Below, in pieces: positions 1-9,082 of a stretch of DNA of 64,000 bases. The first letter of the stretch is position 1, and each line of letters begins with the position of its first letter. The notes beneath the pieces were generated by a model. It was not told the DNA's origin, made no database searches, and saw nothing but the letters and a program-made list of their open reading frames with translations. The stretch spans positions 62,001 through 126,000 of the forward strand of contig NZ_NIRT01000005.1 in the NCBI RefSeq assembly GCF_003207795.1, given 5' to 3'. The DNA is from Komagataeibacter nataicola (GTDB lineage: Bacteria > Pseudomonadota > Alphaproteobacteria > Acetobacterales > Acetobacteraceae). The position numbers were made by a program, and so were the translations under genes.

Positions 1-1
1 G

Positions 2-415
2 CCATACGGGCTTTTGCAGGGGCAGGGGCGGCCGCATATCACGGCCAAGGTGTCGATGGTGGAGATCCTGCCGTTCTTTTGCGTGCTGTGGCTGTTCATC
101 AAATGGTGGGGGCTGCCAGGGGCTGCGGCGGCGTGGACCCTTCGGGTCACGATTAATTTAATTGCACTTTACCTGCTGTCGGATTGCCTGTCACGGCAGA
201 CTTGGCGCCTTGTGCCAGGTATGATGATTATGACAGGGGCATTGATTGTGAGTCTGCTTGTTCCCATGACCTTGCTGGTCTCGGCGGGTGCTGCCGCCGT
301 GGTGGGGCTGGCAATGGCCTTTGCCGCCTACCGGCTGGACCCGGGGCTGCATGACATGGTGCACCGGTTGGTCCCACGCGCGGAGGAAAAACCCCGCGTT
401 ACGATTACAGGTTAG
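2..415 (+). CDS. Exopolysaccharide flippase (Wzx/MATE-like), C-terminal part
   Basis: This is the 3' end of a gene entering from the left; the reading frame is already open at the first bases, so the true start lies outside the window. The visible 137 or so residues contain several hydrophobic membrane segments (for example around VEILPFFCVLWLFI and MTGALIVSLLVPMTLLVSAG) and end in a short charged tail. This suits the C-terminal bundle of a polysaccharide flippase that moves lipid-linked repeat units across the inner membrane. The downstream outer-membrane and Wza-type genes place it in an acetan-like exopolysaccharide cluster. The family call rests on topology and neighbours, not on a diagnostic motif. 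Confidence 0.6.
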   Translation, partial: PYGLLQGQGRPHITAKVSMVEILPFFCVLWLFIKWWGLPGAAAAWTLRVTINLIALYLLSDCLSRQTWRLVPGMMIMTGALIVSLLVPMTLLVSAGAAAVVGLAMAFAAYRLDPGLHDMVHRLVPRAEEKPRVTITG

Positions 416-428
416 GTTAGGGCAGGGT

Positions 429-1805
429 ATGAAGGTAGTGTGGTTGCGTGGTCGCGGCGGGGTGCGGCGTGGCCTGCGGTATGGGTCGGTGGGGAGCATG
501 GTGGCGCTGGGGGTGGGGCTGCATGCGCAGGCGGCCCATGCCCAACTGATCCAGCAGCTTTTTCCCTCTGATGTGCCGGGTTATTCCACCGACCTGACCG
601 GCTCGGTCGTGACCCACCAGATGATGGGCCAGCAGAGTGACGGAATCGGCATGGGAAGCTGGCTGCTCAGGCCGAGTGCATCAGAAAACGTGGGTTACAA
701 CACCAATACGCTGGGCATTCCCGGCTCGGGCAGCCCGGCGGTGCAGACATCGGCCAATGTCAGCGCGAGTTCACGCTGGCGGCGCCATGCGCTCGGAGCC
801 TCGGTGGGGATGGATGACCACCGCTATCCCACCCAGTCCATCGCCAGCTACACCAACTGGCATGGCAGCATTGGCGGCTCGCTCAACCTTGGCCGTGACA
901 CGCTTAGCGCTGCCTTCTCGCACTATCAGTACCACCTTTCGGCCACCAATCTGGGCGTGTACGGGGTGGTCTATCCGGTGCCTTACCAGGTCAATGACGG
1001 GCGGCTGAGCTATACCAAGGTGTTCGGGCGCTTCAGCCTGATCCCGGCTTTTGACTATCAGGATTTCTCGTTCGGCACGGCGCCTGGGCCGATTTCGATT
1101 GATTATGATTCGATCAGCCACAAGGTCGAGACCGGATCACTGACCTCGCGCTACGAGTTCTCGCGCGGGGATGCGCTTGTTGCCGTGCTGCGCGGATCGG
1201 CCGCGCAGTTCGACCAGGCGGTTCAGGCATCGACCAACAACTACGCCGATGGGGCGGGGTTTGTCGGGGTCGATTTCCGGCGTGGGCAGGTGTGGCAGTA
1301 CCGGCTGCTTGTCGGTGGCGAGACGCGCAGCTTCAAGAATGGGTACAGCCCCTCGGTCAGCACGCCCACGTTCGAGGCCAATGTGGCGTGGATGCCGCGC
1401 CGGATCGATACCGTGACCCTGACCGCAGCACGGCATATCAGCGACCCGGAAACCCCCTTTGCCCGCAACCAGGTCATTACCGACGTGCGGCTGCAATGGG
1501 ATCATGAACTGCGGCATAATGTGTTCGTGCGCGCCTATGGCGAGTTCGGCGAAAGCAGTTCGCAGTCCGGCCAGCAGGCGCAGGGCACGGCCGTGACGAG
1601 CCTTGAGGGTAGCCGGCTGCAAAAACAGATTCATTTTGGCGGAACGGTGTTCTGGAACATCGACCGCCATGTGCGTGCCTCACTTACCTATAACTATGTC
1701 AATAACGCCACATCAGGCGGAAACGTGAATTACCTGAACATCCCGGGGCGTCTTTCGACGTTTACGAGCAATACGGTACTATTGGGTTTTTCCATCTCCG
1801 GCTAA
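429..1805 (+). CDS. Outer-membrane beta-barrel protein of the exopolysaccharide cluster
   Basis: About 458 residues. The ATG at 429 gives a basic N-terminus, a hydrophobic stretch and a signal-peptidase site after HAQAAHA. The mature protein is rich in alternating aromatic/polar strands (for example RLSYTKVFGRFSLIPAFDYQDF) and ends in a strand with the terminal pattern NTVLLGFSISG, as expected for an outer-membrane barrel. It resembles the BBP2-type putative barrel porins that accompany Wza/GumB lipoproteins in acetic acid bacteria, so a role in polymer export or surface attachment is likely. The open frame extends upstream to 288, but that stretch overlaps the flippase and would destroy the signal peptide. 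Confidence 0.75.
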   Translation: MKVVWLRGRGGVRRGLRYGSVGSMVALGVGLHAQAAHAQLIQQLFPSDVPGYSTDLTGSVVTHQMMGQQSDGIGMGSWLLRPSASENVGYNTNTLGIPGSGSPAVQTSANVSASSRWRRHALGASVGMDDHRYPTQSIASYTNWHGSIGGSLNLGRDTLSAAFSHYQYHLSATNLGVYGVVYPVPYQVNDGRLSYTKVFGRFSLIPAFDYQDFSFGTAPGPISIDYDSISHKVETGSLTSRYEFSRGDALVAVLRGSAAQFDQAVQASTNNYADGAGFVGVDFRRGQVWQYRLLVGGETRSFKNGYSPSVSTPTFEANVAWMPRRIDTVTLTAARHISDPETPFARNQVITDVRLQWDHELRHNVFVRAYGEFGESSSQSGQQAQGTAVTSLEGSRLQKQIHFGGTVFWNIDRHVRASLTYNYVNNATSGGNVNYLNIPGRLSTFTSNTVLLGFSISG

Positions 1806-1867
1806 GGGGCCACATGGCCCCACCCCCGGAAAGAAGAAAAACAGCATTGAATGATTTGGGAGTGGCC

Positions 1868-2458
1868 ATGTTTGCAATGATACGGAAAACGTGTCGGCCT
1901 GGAATACTGCACGCAATCGGTGCCACGGCTCTGCTGGCGCTGGGCTCATGCGCATCAGGGCGGGAACAGTCCTTTGCCCCGGTGGATGGCCGGGCCTATC
2001 ACCTCGGGCCGGGCGACCAGGTGCGTGTCATTACCTATAATGACCCGCAGTTGAGCAATACTTTTACGGTGAGTGACAACGGCAATATCGACTTTCCGCT
2101 GCTTGGGGTCGTGCCGGCGGCAGGCGCGGCGCCGGGAGCGCTCGCGCAGCGCATTGCCGATGACCTGGCCAAGAAGGGCATTCTGTACCAGCCCAGCGTT
2201 TCGGTCGAGATTGCGCAGTACAGGCCCATCTACATCCTCGGTGAGGTCAATCATCCCGGGCAGTATCCCTACCAGCCGGGCATGACCATGCTCACCGCCG
2301 TGGCCCTTGCGGGCGGTTTTACTTACCGCGCCGTGACAGGGCACGCGACCGACGTGCGCCATGAAGACCTCGATACCCCCGCGCATGAAGGCCGCATCTC
2401 ACGCGAGACGGTGCTGCTGCCCGGTGATGTCGTGACGATTGAAGAACGGTTCTTCTAG
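1868..2458 (+). CDS. Polysaccharide export lipoprotein, Wza/GumB family
   Basis: The start at 1868 has a GGGAG ribosome site just upstream and gives a lipoprotein signal with lipobox L-G-S-C, the lipidated Cys being residue 28. The body shows the Poly_export domain (YHLGPGDQVRVITYND), followed by a SLBB-like segment (PIYILGEVNHPGQYPY) and a closing VLLPGDVVTIEERFF. The family forms the outer-membrane channel of Wzy-dependent polysaccharide export. At about 196 residues it is short like GumB, not full-length like Wza. It follows the barrel gene closely and is probably cotranscribed. The upstream alternative start at 1814 would put 18 polar residues before the signal. Confidence 0.9.
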   Translation: MFAMIRKTCRPGILHAIGATALLALGSCASGREQSFAPVDGRAYHLGPGDQVRVITYNDPQLSNTFTVSDNGNIDFPLLGVVPAAGAAPGALAQRIADDLAKKGILYQPSVSVEIAQYRPIYILGEVNHPGQYPYQPGMTMLTAVALAGGFTYRAVTGHATDVRHEDLDTPAHEGRISRETVLLPGDVVTIEERFF

Positions 2459-2574
2459 GCGCGTGCAGGCTGTTTCCGGGGGGTGGTTCAGGCTGCCCGG
2501 AAGCACCGCGTCAGTATAAATCAGTTTTTTTTTGTGAAGTTCGTGCCGCAAGGCTTCAGGGTATGTCGCCTGAT

Positions 2575-2607
2575 TTAAAATAAAGGCGGCATCCGGAAAC
2601 TTTTATT
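2575..2607. repeat. Half copy of the dispersed GGCGGC palindromic element
   Basis: TAAAGGCGGCATCC followed by GGAAACTTTTATT matches, in reverse orientation, the left half of the copy near 6062. Only one arm of the hairpin is retained. It sits in the 200-bp gap between the export lipoprotein and the acyltransferase. Confidence 0.5.
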
Positions 2608-2658
2608 GTTTTTGTGTTGATGAATTGCTGTTCAGGCAATCTCTGAAGGGGGAATCTC

Positions 2659-3810
2659 ATGCCCAGGGCCCGTTCCATCCCCAGCCTGACAGGAGTGCGT
2701 GGTGTTGCGGCGCTGTGGGTTTTCACCACCCATTTCTATGGTCTGGCTGCCGATATACTGCATATGCCATGGCTGTTGCACTCACTGTTCCTGTTCAACG
2801 GCTTTCGGGGCGTTGACCTGTTCTTCGTGCTGTCGGGCTTCATTCTCATGCATGTGCATGAGGCGCAGTTTCGCGTGCCCACATGGCGCGTAATACGGGA
2901 CTTTTTTATTGTCCGTTTCTTCCGTGTCTATCCGCTCAATACAGTCGTGCTGCTGGCCATCGTGCCGCTGGTGCTGTTCGCGCCGGGTTACGTGGCCATG
3001 CAGCGTGCCTATACCGATCCCGCTTTTGCCTACAGGGCGCATAACCTGTCCTGGCCCGGCTTCGTGCAGACGCTGCTGCTGGTGCAGAGCTGGACGGTGC
3101 TGAAACTCGGGGAGTGGAATATCGTATCATGGACGCTGAGCGCGGAAGTGCTGGGGTATATCCTGTTCCCCATGCTGGCCATGGTGGCGATGCGCGTCAC
3201 ATCGGTGCGCAGTGCCGTGGCCCTGTGCACGGCCAGTCTGGTGGCGCTGGTGGTGATCCTGTTTGCCGCCCACCACGCCAACAACAATCCTACCGGCACG
3301 TTTGGCGCCATTCGCATGTTCTTCTGCTTTACGGCCGGGGTCGTGCTGTACCGCGTCTATCATCTGGCGCCTGACAGCACGGAGCGTTATGCGGCGGCCC
3401 TTACGCTGGGGGCGGTGGGGTTCATTGCCGCAACCCTGTTCTTTCCGGTTGTGCCGGTGTTTGACGTGTTCGGGTTTACCGCGCTGGTATTGGGCCTGGC
3501 CTATCAGCGTGGCGTGGTCAATACGCTGCTGGCCTCGGCGCCGGTCGTGTGGCTGGGGCGCATATCATTTTCGTTTTACCTTACGCATTACCTCATCATA
3601 GGCATTCTGGCCTGGTGCATGGGGCCGTGGCTGCGGCAGCTGGATTTTGCCGCGGGGCTTGTGGCGGTGGTGGCCATATTCGTCCTGTGCCTGCTGGTGG
3701 GGGTAGTCTGTTACCATCTGGTCGAGCGTCCGTCGCAGCGCCTGGGGCGGCGCATCATGCAGCGGATTGATGCGCGTGAAGCCCTGCTGCCCGCGCGCCA
3801 TGTGGCCTGA
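2659..3810 (+). CDS. Membrane acyltransferase 3 family (polysaccharide O-acyltransferase)
   Basis: 383 residues with roughly ten membrane segments. The N-terminus carries the family hallmark SLTGVRGVAALWVFTTHFYG, with the catalytic-type His in TTHFY, followed by GVDLFFVLSGFILMHV, typical of the OatA/NodX/GumF family. These inner-membrane enzymes transfer acyl (usually acetyl) groups to sugars from the cytoplasmic donor. Its position after the export genes suggests it acetylates the exopolysaccharide repeat unit, as in acetan or xanthan. The start at 2659 has GAAGGGGGAA upstream. It may have its own transcription start, since about 200 bp separate it from the lipoprotein gene. Confidence 0.88.
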   Translation: MPRARSIPSLTGVRGVAALWVFTTHFYGLAADILHMPWLLHSLFLFNGFRGVDLFFVLSGFILMHVHEAQFRVPTWRVIRDFFIVRFFRVYPLNTVVLLAIVPLVLFAPGYVAMQRAYTDPAFAYRAHNLSWPGFVQTLLLVQSWTVLKLGEWNIVSWTLSAEVLGYILFPMLAMVAMRVTSVRSAVALCTASLVALVVILFAAHHANNNPTGTFGAIRMFFCFTAGVVLYRVYHLAPDSTERYAAALTLGAVGFIAATLFFPVVPVFDVFGFTALVLGLAYQRGVVNTLLASAPVVWLGRISFSFYLTHYLIIGILAWCMGPWLRQLDFAAGLVAVVAIFVLCLLVGVVCYHLVERPSQRLGRRIMQRIDAREALLPARHVA

Positions 3811-4026
3811 ACCGGCGCTGCGCCAGCCTTCTGCAGGGGAGGGCATGGTTAAAGGGATTTTGTTCATATTTATGACATATAAGCCCCCTTAACTGTAGCG
3901 TTAAGTAGTGATGGGGCTGATATGATTGCCAATATTTCCATCCGGCATGTCCATGCAAAATAATTGGCCTGCCGCACGGTTCCGGGTGTCTGGCCCGGTG
4001 GTCGCGGCAAGGGGAGGGAGTAGGAA

Positions 4027-5103
4027 ATGCGAATACTGATAACGGGTGGCTGCGGGTTCATCGGCTCGGCGGTCGTGCGGTATCTGGTCCGGAATACCAC
4101 GCATGAGATCGTCAATGTGGATGCGCTGACCTATGCCGCAAGTATAAAGGCAACGGAAGATGCCGCCGAGAGCGGCCGTTACCGGCTGGAGGTGGCCAAT
4201 ATTACCGACCAGCAGGCCATGGATCGGGTCTTTGCCCAGTTTGAGCCCGATGCGGTCATGCATCTTGCAGCCGAAAGCCATGTGGACCGGTCCATAGACG
4301 GACCGGGCACGTTTGTCAGCACGAACATCGTGGGCACCTATACGCTGCTCGAGGCCGCGCGGCGGTGGTGGACACAGCAGGATGAAGCCCGCCGCAGGGC
4401 CTTCCGCTTTCACCACATCTCGACCGATGAAGTCTTTGGCGCGCTCGAGATGGGTGATCCGCCGTTTAATGAACACACGCCCTATGACCCGCGCAGCCCG
4501 TATTCCGCCTCCAAGGCGTCATCCGATCATCTGGTGCGGGCATGGTACCATACATACGGCCTGCCTACTTTCGTTACCAACACCACGAACAATTACGGCC
4601 CGTGGCACTTCCCCGAAAAGCTGATCCCGCTGGTGACCATCAACGCCATCGAAGGGCGTGAACTGCCGGTTTATGGCAGCGGGCAGAACGTGCGCGACTG
4701 GCTGTTTGTCGAGGACCATGCCGAAGCGCTGGTCCGTGCGGTCGAGCGCGGGCTGCCCGGCGAGACCTACGCCATTGGCGCCCGCCAGCCCCGCACCAAC
4801 ATGCAGGTGGTCGAAGCCATCTGTGCCATTCTCGATGAACTGCGCCCCGACCTTGCAGGCCCGCATGCGCGCCTGATCCGGCATGTGCATGACCGTCCGG
4901 GCCATGATTTCCGTTACGAGATCGACCCCACCCATGCCGAGCAGGCGCTGGAGTGGCGGGCGAAGCATGATTTTGAGCACGGTATCCGCCGCACGGTGCA
5001 GTGGTACCTCGATAACCGCGCCTGGTGGGAGGGCATCCGTGCCGCCCGCTACGATGGCAAGCGCCTTGGGCAGACAGGTGACAAGATGGGAACAGCAGCA
5101 TGA
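4027..5103 (+). CDS. rfbB: dTDP-glucose 4,6-dehydratase
   Basis: 358 residues, the usual family length. The NAD-binding GGCGFIG lies at residues 7-13, the ISTDEVFG active-site block is near residue 130, and the catalytic YSASK has Tyr159 and Lys163. The enzyme converts dTDP-glucose to dTDP-4-keto-6-deoxyglucose, on the route to dTDP-rhamnose used for exopolysaccharide or LPS. The start has GGGGAGGGAGTAGGAA directly upstream. The stop overlaps the start of rfbA by 4 bp (ATGA), so the two are translationally coupled. rfbC and rfbD are not in this window. Confidence 0.96.
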   Translation: MRILITGGCGFIGSAVVRYLVRNTTHEIVNVDALTYAASIKATEDAAESGRYRLEVANITDQQAMDRVFAQFEPDAVMHLAAESHVDRSIDGPGTFVSTNIVGTYTLLEAARRWWTQQDEARRRAFRFHHISTDEVFGALEMGDPPFNEHTPYDPRSPYSASKASSDHLVRAWYHTYGLPTFVTNTTNNYGPWHFPEKLIPLVTINAIEGRELPVYGSGQNVRDWLFVEDHAEALVRAVERGLPGETYAIGARQPRTNMQVVEAICAILDELRPDLAGPHARLIRHVHDRPGHDFRYEIDPTHAEQALEWRAKHDFEHGIRRTVQWYLDNRAWWEGIRAARYDGKRLGQTGDKMGTAA

Positions 5104-5999
5104 GCGAACAGGGTACGGCAAAGCCGACCAAGGGCATTCTTCTGGCAGGCGGATCGGGCACCCGCCTGCACCCGATGACGCTGGCGGTGAGCAAGCAGTT
5201 GCTGCCGGTCTATGACAAGCCGATGATCTTCTACCCGCTTTCCACGCTCATGCTGGCGGGGATACGCGATATCATGATTATTTCCACCCCTGTCGACCTG
5301 CCGCTGTTCCGCCGGCTGCTGGGCGATGGCGCGGATATGGGTGTGACCTTCACCTACCGCGAGCAGCCTGCGCCCGATGGCATTGCCCAGGCTTTTGTCA
5401 TTGCCGATGACTGGCTTGATGATTCACCATGCGGGCTCATTCTGGGTGACAACCTGATCTTTGCCGACCACCTGGGCAAGCAGATGCGCGCCGCCGCCAC
5501 CCGGCCCAGCGGGGCCACCGTATTTGCCTACCAGGTGCGCGACCCCGAGCGTTATGGCGTGGTCAGCTTCGGGGATGACGGGCATGCCATCGACATTATT
5601 GAAAAACCCACCAGCCCCAAATCCAACTGGGCGGTGACAGGGCTTTATTTCTATGATGGCCGCGTGCGCGAATATGCGCGCAGCCTCAAGCCTTCAGCAC
5701 GCGGCGAACTCGAGATTACCGACCTCAACCGCCTTTACCTGCAGTCTGATGAACTGCATGTGCAGCGTCTCGGTCGCGGCTGTGCCTGGCTTGACGCGGG
5801 CATGCCCGACAGCCTGATGCAGGCCGGGCAGTTCGTGCAGACCATCCAGTCTCGCCAGGGGCTGCTGGTTGGCTCGCCACATGAGGTGGCCTTCCGCATG
5901 GGGTTCATTGATGCTGCAGGACTTGAAGCCTATGCCAAACGCATGATCAAGACCGAACTGGGTCAGGCGCTCATGGCCATCGCCCATGGTGAGGGATAA
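5100..5999 (+). CDS. rfbA: Glucose-1-phosphate thymidylyltransferase
   Basis: 299 residues. The nucleotide-binding signature GGSGTRLHPMT begins near residue 17 and is followed by SKQLLPVYDKPMIFYPLSTLMLAGI, diagnostic of RfbA/RmlA. It makes dTDP-glucose from dTTP and glucose-1-phosphate, supplying the substrate for the overlapping upstream gene rfbB. The family is allosterically inhibited by dTDP-rhamnose. The first residues (MSEQGTAKPTK) are a short extension before the conserved GILLAGGSGTRL. Expression should depend on rfbB because of the ATGA overlap. Confidence 0.96.
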   Translation: MSEQGTAKPTKGILLAGGSGTRLHPMTLAVSKQLLPVYDKPMIFYPLSTLMLAGIRDIMIISTPVDLPLFRRLLGDGADMGVTFTYREQPAPDGIAQAFVIADDWLDDSPCGLILGDNLIFADHLGKQMRAAATRPSGATVFAYQVRDPERYGVVSFGDDGHAIDIIEKPTSPKSNWAVTGLYFYDGRVREYARSLKPSARGELEITDLNRLYLQSDELHVQRLGRGCAWLDAGMPDSLMQAGQFVQTIQSRQGLLVGSPHEVAFRMGFIDAAGLEAYAKRMIKTELGQALMAIAHGEG

Positions 6000-6061
6000 C
6001 GCCTGGGCCGGGCCTCACATGCACATATCTGGCGGGGAATGACGGCCGTCTCTATCAGATC

Positions 6062-6120
6062 ATAAAAGTTTCCGGATGCCGCCTTTTTGCAAAAAAAGGC
6101 GGCGTTCATATTTAAAAGAG
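6062..6120. repeat. Copy of the dispersed GGCGGC palindromic element
   Basis: CATAAAAGTTTCCGGAT leads into a hairpin at 6078-6103, whose arms GCCGCCTTTTT and AAAAAGGCGGC pair around a short loop. It lies just after rfbA and could act as its terminator. The left flank matches the copies at 2575 and 13561. Confidence 0.7.
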
Positions 6121-6239
6121 CCTGATGCGCGTCATTGAGGCATGAAGGCGGATTCGGCAAGATAAAGAAAACCTGGCGGACTGGGCGGCTCGATTGCTGG
6201 GGCGCCTGTGTGCAGGTTCATGGAAGCAGGAGAGTATTC

Positions 6240-7010
6240 ATGGGACGCGTATCGGGAAAAGTCGCGCTTGTCAGCGGCGCAGCACTCGGCATTGGCCGCG
6301 CCACGGCCCAGCTTCTGGCCCGCGAGGGGGCGAAGGTTGTCATCGCCGACCTCAAGGAAACCGAAGGTGAGGCCGTAGTGGCTGAAATTGAAGCCGCTGG
6401 TGGCGAGGCGATGTTCGTGACCCTCAACGTAACCGATGAGGCAAGCTGGCAGCAGGCCATGGCAGCCGTGCAGGCGCGTTTCGGGCGGCTGGACATTGCG
6501 GTCAACAATGCTGGCATCGCCTATAGCGGCACGGTCGAGCAGACCAGCCTTGAAGAGTGGCGGCGCGTGCAGTCGGTCAATCTCGATGGCGTGTTTTTAG
6601 GCACGCGCTACGCCATCGAGGCCATGAAGCCGCATGGCGGCGGGTCGATCATCAACCTGTCTTCCATTGAGGGGCTGGTGGGTGACCCCACGCTCGCGGC
6701 CTATAATGCCAGCAAGGGGGGCGTGAGGCTGTTCACCAAGTCCGCGGCGCTACACTGCGCCAGGGCGGGCTACAAGATCCGCGTCAACTCCGTTCATCCC
6801 GGTTATATCTGGACCCCCATGGTGCAGGGCCTGACCGCCGCGACCCCGGACCAGCTTGCCGCCCGGCAGAAGCTGATCGACCTGCATCCGCTTGGCCATC
6901 TTGGTGAGCCGGATGACATTGCTTATGGCATCGTGTTTCTGGCATCGGACGAATCAAAGTTCATGACCGGCAGCGAACTCGTTATTGATGGCGGCTATAC
7001 CGCGCAGTAA
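6240..7010 (+). CDS. Short-chain dehydrogenase/reductase
   Basis: 256 residues from the ATG at 6240, which has AGGAG seven bases upstream. The N-terminal cofactor motif is SGAALGIGRA (TGxxxGIG type), NNAG follows near residue 88, and the catalytic Tyr155 and Lys159 lie in YNASK, preceded by the SS pair in NLSSIEG. The C-terminus has the common ending GSELVIDGGYTAQ. It is a cytosolic NAD(P)-dependent classical SDR, close in pattern to the cyclohexanol/3-beta-hydroxysteroid and LsADH-type alcohol dehydrogenases found in acetic acid bacteria. The substrate cannot be read from the sequence. It appears monocistronic, flanked by repeat elements on both sides. Confidence 0.88.
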   Translation: MGRVSGKVALVSGAALGIGRATAQLLAREGAKVVIADLKETEGEAVVAEIEAAGGEAMFVTLNVTDEASWQQAMAAVQARFGRLDIAVNNAGIAYSGTVEQTSLEEWRRVQSVNLDGVFLGTRYAIEAMKPHGGGSIINLSSIEGLVGDPTLAAYNASKGGVRLFTKSAALHCARAGYKIRVNSVHPGYIWTPMVQGLTAATPDQLAARQKLIDLHPLGHLGEPDDIAYGIVFLASDESKFMTGSELVIDGGYTAQ

Positions 7011-7020
7011 AACGCGCGCG

Positions 7021-7074
7021 TCATAAAATAAAAGAAATCGGGTGCCGCTTTTTTTAAAGGCGGCATTCTTTTGC
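7021..7074. repeat. Copy of the dispersed GGCGGC element between convergent genes
   Basis: AAAGAAATCGGGTGCC precedes a hairpin at 7044-7064, with GCCGC and GCGGC-type arms around a T/A-rich core. It lies exactly in the 71-bp gap between the SDR stop and the stop of the minus-strand gene, so it is a plausible bidirectional terminator. Confidence 0.65.
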
Positions 7075-7081
7075 CATGCGC

Positions 7082-8059
7082 TCAGGGGCACCGCCGGGGC
7101 ACGTAAGAAACCACGCGGTCAAGCATGATATCCATCTCGGGCCTCAGAACGGGGTCGATGCAGGTGGCCACATAGGCCCGCGCGCGCTGCTTTATGGTAT
7201 TGGCGGAACGCAGGTTGATGGCCAGCATGTCGCTCTCCTCAATCAGGTCAGCAACGGTCATGCGCCGCTGGAAGGCAGTCTGTGCCAGGGTAAAGGCCAG
7301 GCGGTCGGCTACGGTTTTCATTTCCGCACGGCCAAAGGCTGACTGGCAGTTGGAAAGCTGCGCCTGTGCCTGCGCATAAAGCTGGATGAGCGGCAGCTTG
7401 CGGCTGCGGTGGAAGTGCTGCTGGTGCCAGCCGCGCGCCCACATATGCTCGCGCTGCGCGGTCTCGAATTCATGCATGTTCGCGCTGTCATCGCAGACGA
7501 GCGCATGCACCGCGCGCGCTGCAAGCCACGCGGAGGCAAAATCAGGGTAGGCCTGTCCGTTCCATAAGGGCTCGGCCCCATGCGAGCCGGTTGCAAACCG
7601 GAATGCACGCTGCCCGTCCACGCCATATAAAATGGAAACCGTGGGATCGGTCAGCGGATCATGCCCGAGTATGACGATGTGACCCCCATCGCCTGCATGC
7701 ATGTAACGCTGCGCGGTAAAGGCATCGAGCAGGCTTTCATCATCCACACTGCGTTCGGCATGGTTCTTGACGTAGGTGAGGAACAGCGGGTTGTTCACCC
7801 CCGTCACCCCGCGCGGGCAGAAATCAAACCGCCACCACCGCGACAGCTTGATCAGATGGAACGCCAGCGCATTGCGCAGCCGGGTCAGCGCGGGGGTTGC
7901 CTCGCCGCTGTCGCACAGGGCCTGCACATCCCTGAAGCGCCGGGCCAGCACATTGGCCTGCCTGGCAAAAGGGTAATGGGGGTCAAGATAATGCAGCAGT
8001 TGTTCTGGGGTGGAATGTTCAAGGTGCCAGTCGGCCGTGCAGCCTGTTGTCTCGCTCAT
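7082..8059 (-). CDS. Protein of unknown function, divergent from dps
   Basis: 325 residues if translation begins at the ATG at 8059 (MSETTGCTADWHLEHS); the frame stays open to 8122. I do not recognise the family. It has no signal peptide or membrane segment, is rich in Arg, His and Ala, and has conserved-looking stretches such as KLSRWWRFDFCPRGVTGVNNPLFLTY in the middle and a helical C-terminus (TIKQRARAYVATCIDP). It is transcribed divergently from dps with a Fur-like dyad between them, which hints at an iron- or oxidant-linked role. That link is inference from position only. Confidence 0.65.
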   Translation of the reverse strand: MSETTGCTADWHLEHSTPEQLLHYLDPHYPFARQANVLARRFRDVQALCDSGEATPALTRLRNALAFHLIKLSRWWRFDFCPRGVTGVNNPLFLTYVKNHAERSVDDESLLDAFTAQRYMHAGDGGHIVILGHDPLTDPTVSILYGVDGQRAFRFATGSHGAEPLWNGQAYPDFASAWLAARAVHALVCDDSANMHEFETAQREHMWARGWHQQHFHRSRKLPLIQLYAQAQAQLSNCQSAFGRAEMKTVADRLAFTLAQTAFQRRMTVADLIEESDMLAINLRSANTIKQRARAYVATCIDPVLRPEMDIMLDRVVSYVPRRCP

Positions 8060-8199
8060 GGCATGGTCCCTGCGGGAAAGAAAAAGGGGCGGCATCGCCG
8101 GAACGCGGTGGCGATGCCGCATGAGTTTTCACGGCCTGTGCTGGGAAATCGACGGTTGGGAAAACTGCCTGATAACGCCGTGAGTAAGCTGATTGATAA

Positions 8200-8220
8200 T
8201 GCAAACGAATATCAATTGCA
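8200..8220. promoter_or_regulatory. Fur/Irr-like inverted repeat between unknown gene and dps
   Basis: A 21-bp dyad has TGCAA at 8200-8204 mirrored by TTGCA at 8216-8220, with the AT-rich core ACGAATATCAA. The dyad and its GATAAT-like left flank resemble iron-responsive Fur-family operators of alphaproteobacteria. It lies 141 bp from the minus-strand start and 121 bp from dps, so it could control both. This is pattern recognition without a scored matrix. Confidence 0.5.
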
Positions 8221-8340
8221 ATACGAAAATGGCAGGCATGAACCCTCTCACCTCCCATGCGTTGAGGGACGCAGGGCCCTGCCGCAGCCCCTGCGGCAGC
8301 ATGGCGCTCGTGTCCGGCCCAGTGACAGACCACGGAGATC

Positions 8341-8883
8341 ATGATGACAGACAAGGCAGTCGCAGCAGGTGTAGCCCACGTGCGGACCTATCTCGGCACG
8401 CCAACCGACCTCGCGCATGAGGCGGTGCGTGACATCGCGGCAGGGCTGAAGGCGGTTCTGGCCGATGTTTTTGCGCTTTATATCAAGACCAAGAACTTCC
8501 ACTGGCATATGAGCGGCCGCCATTTTCGGGATTATCACCTGCTGCTTGACGAGCAGAGCAGCCAGATATTCGCCATGACCGACCCACTTGCCGAGCGTGC
8601 GCGCAAGATCGGCGGCAATACCCTGCATTCGGTGGGCGAGATCGCGCGCCTGACCAGGGTGGCCGATAACGATGCTGAATATGTGACACCCGAGGACATG
8701 CTGGCTGAACTGCGCGAGGATAACCTGGCCCTGACCGCCCGCCTGCGCGCCGTTCATGCCGTGTGCGACGAAGGCAATGACGTGGCGACAGCCAGCCTGC
8801 TCGAAAACTGGATCGACGAGACCGAGCGCCGCACATGGTTCCTGTTCGAATCCACCCGCCCGGCCTTTGGCGCAAATAGCTGA
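8341..8883 (+). CDS. dps: Dps-family DNA-protecting ferritin
   Basis: 180 residues. The Dps ferroxidase signature KTKNFHWHMSGRHFRDYHLLLDEQ is present, with the two His of HWH and the D..E pair expected to bind iron across a dimer interface. Dps dodecamers oxidise Fe(II) with hydrogen peroxide, store it and shield DNA in stationary phase. The 20 residues before the four-helix core form a short N-terminal extension. GGAG lies just upstream of the ATG at 8341, which is followed by a second in-frame ATG. The divergent Fur-like dyad fits iron or oxidative-stress control. Confidence 0.93.
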   Translation: MMTDKAVAAGVAHVRTYLGTPTDLAHEAVRDIAAGLKAVLADVFALYIKTKNFHWHMSGRHFRDYHLLLDEQSSQIFAMTDPLAERARKIGGNTLHSVGEIARLTRVADNDAEYVTPEDMLAELREDNLALTARLRAVHAVCDEGNDVATASLLENWIDETERRTWFLFESTRPAFGANS

Positions 8884-9082
8884 CGGCCCTGCGCCCCATC
8901 TCCGGCGCGACAGGCAGGCCTGCATGACCTGCCTGCTTTCGCCGCCCGCAGGCAGATGGCGCGGGCGGCCCATGGCATAGTTTGGCTGTGGCTAAAGTGC
9001 ACTCCGGATTATTGGTATCTTGAAGGAGCAGGTGTATCCGCTATCGTAACGTTTGAACGGAACGGTACAGGATAACAGGCAC

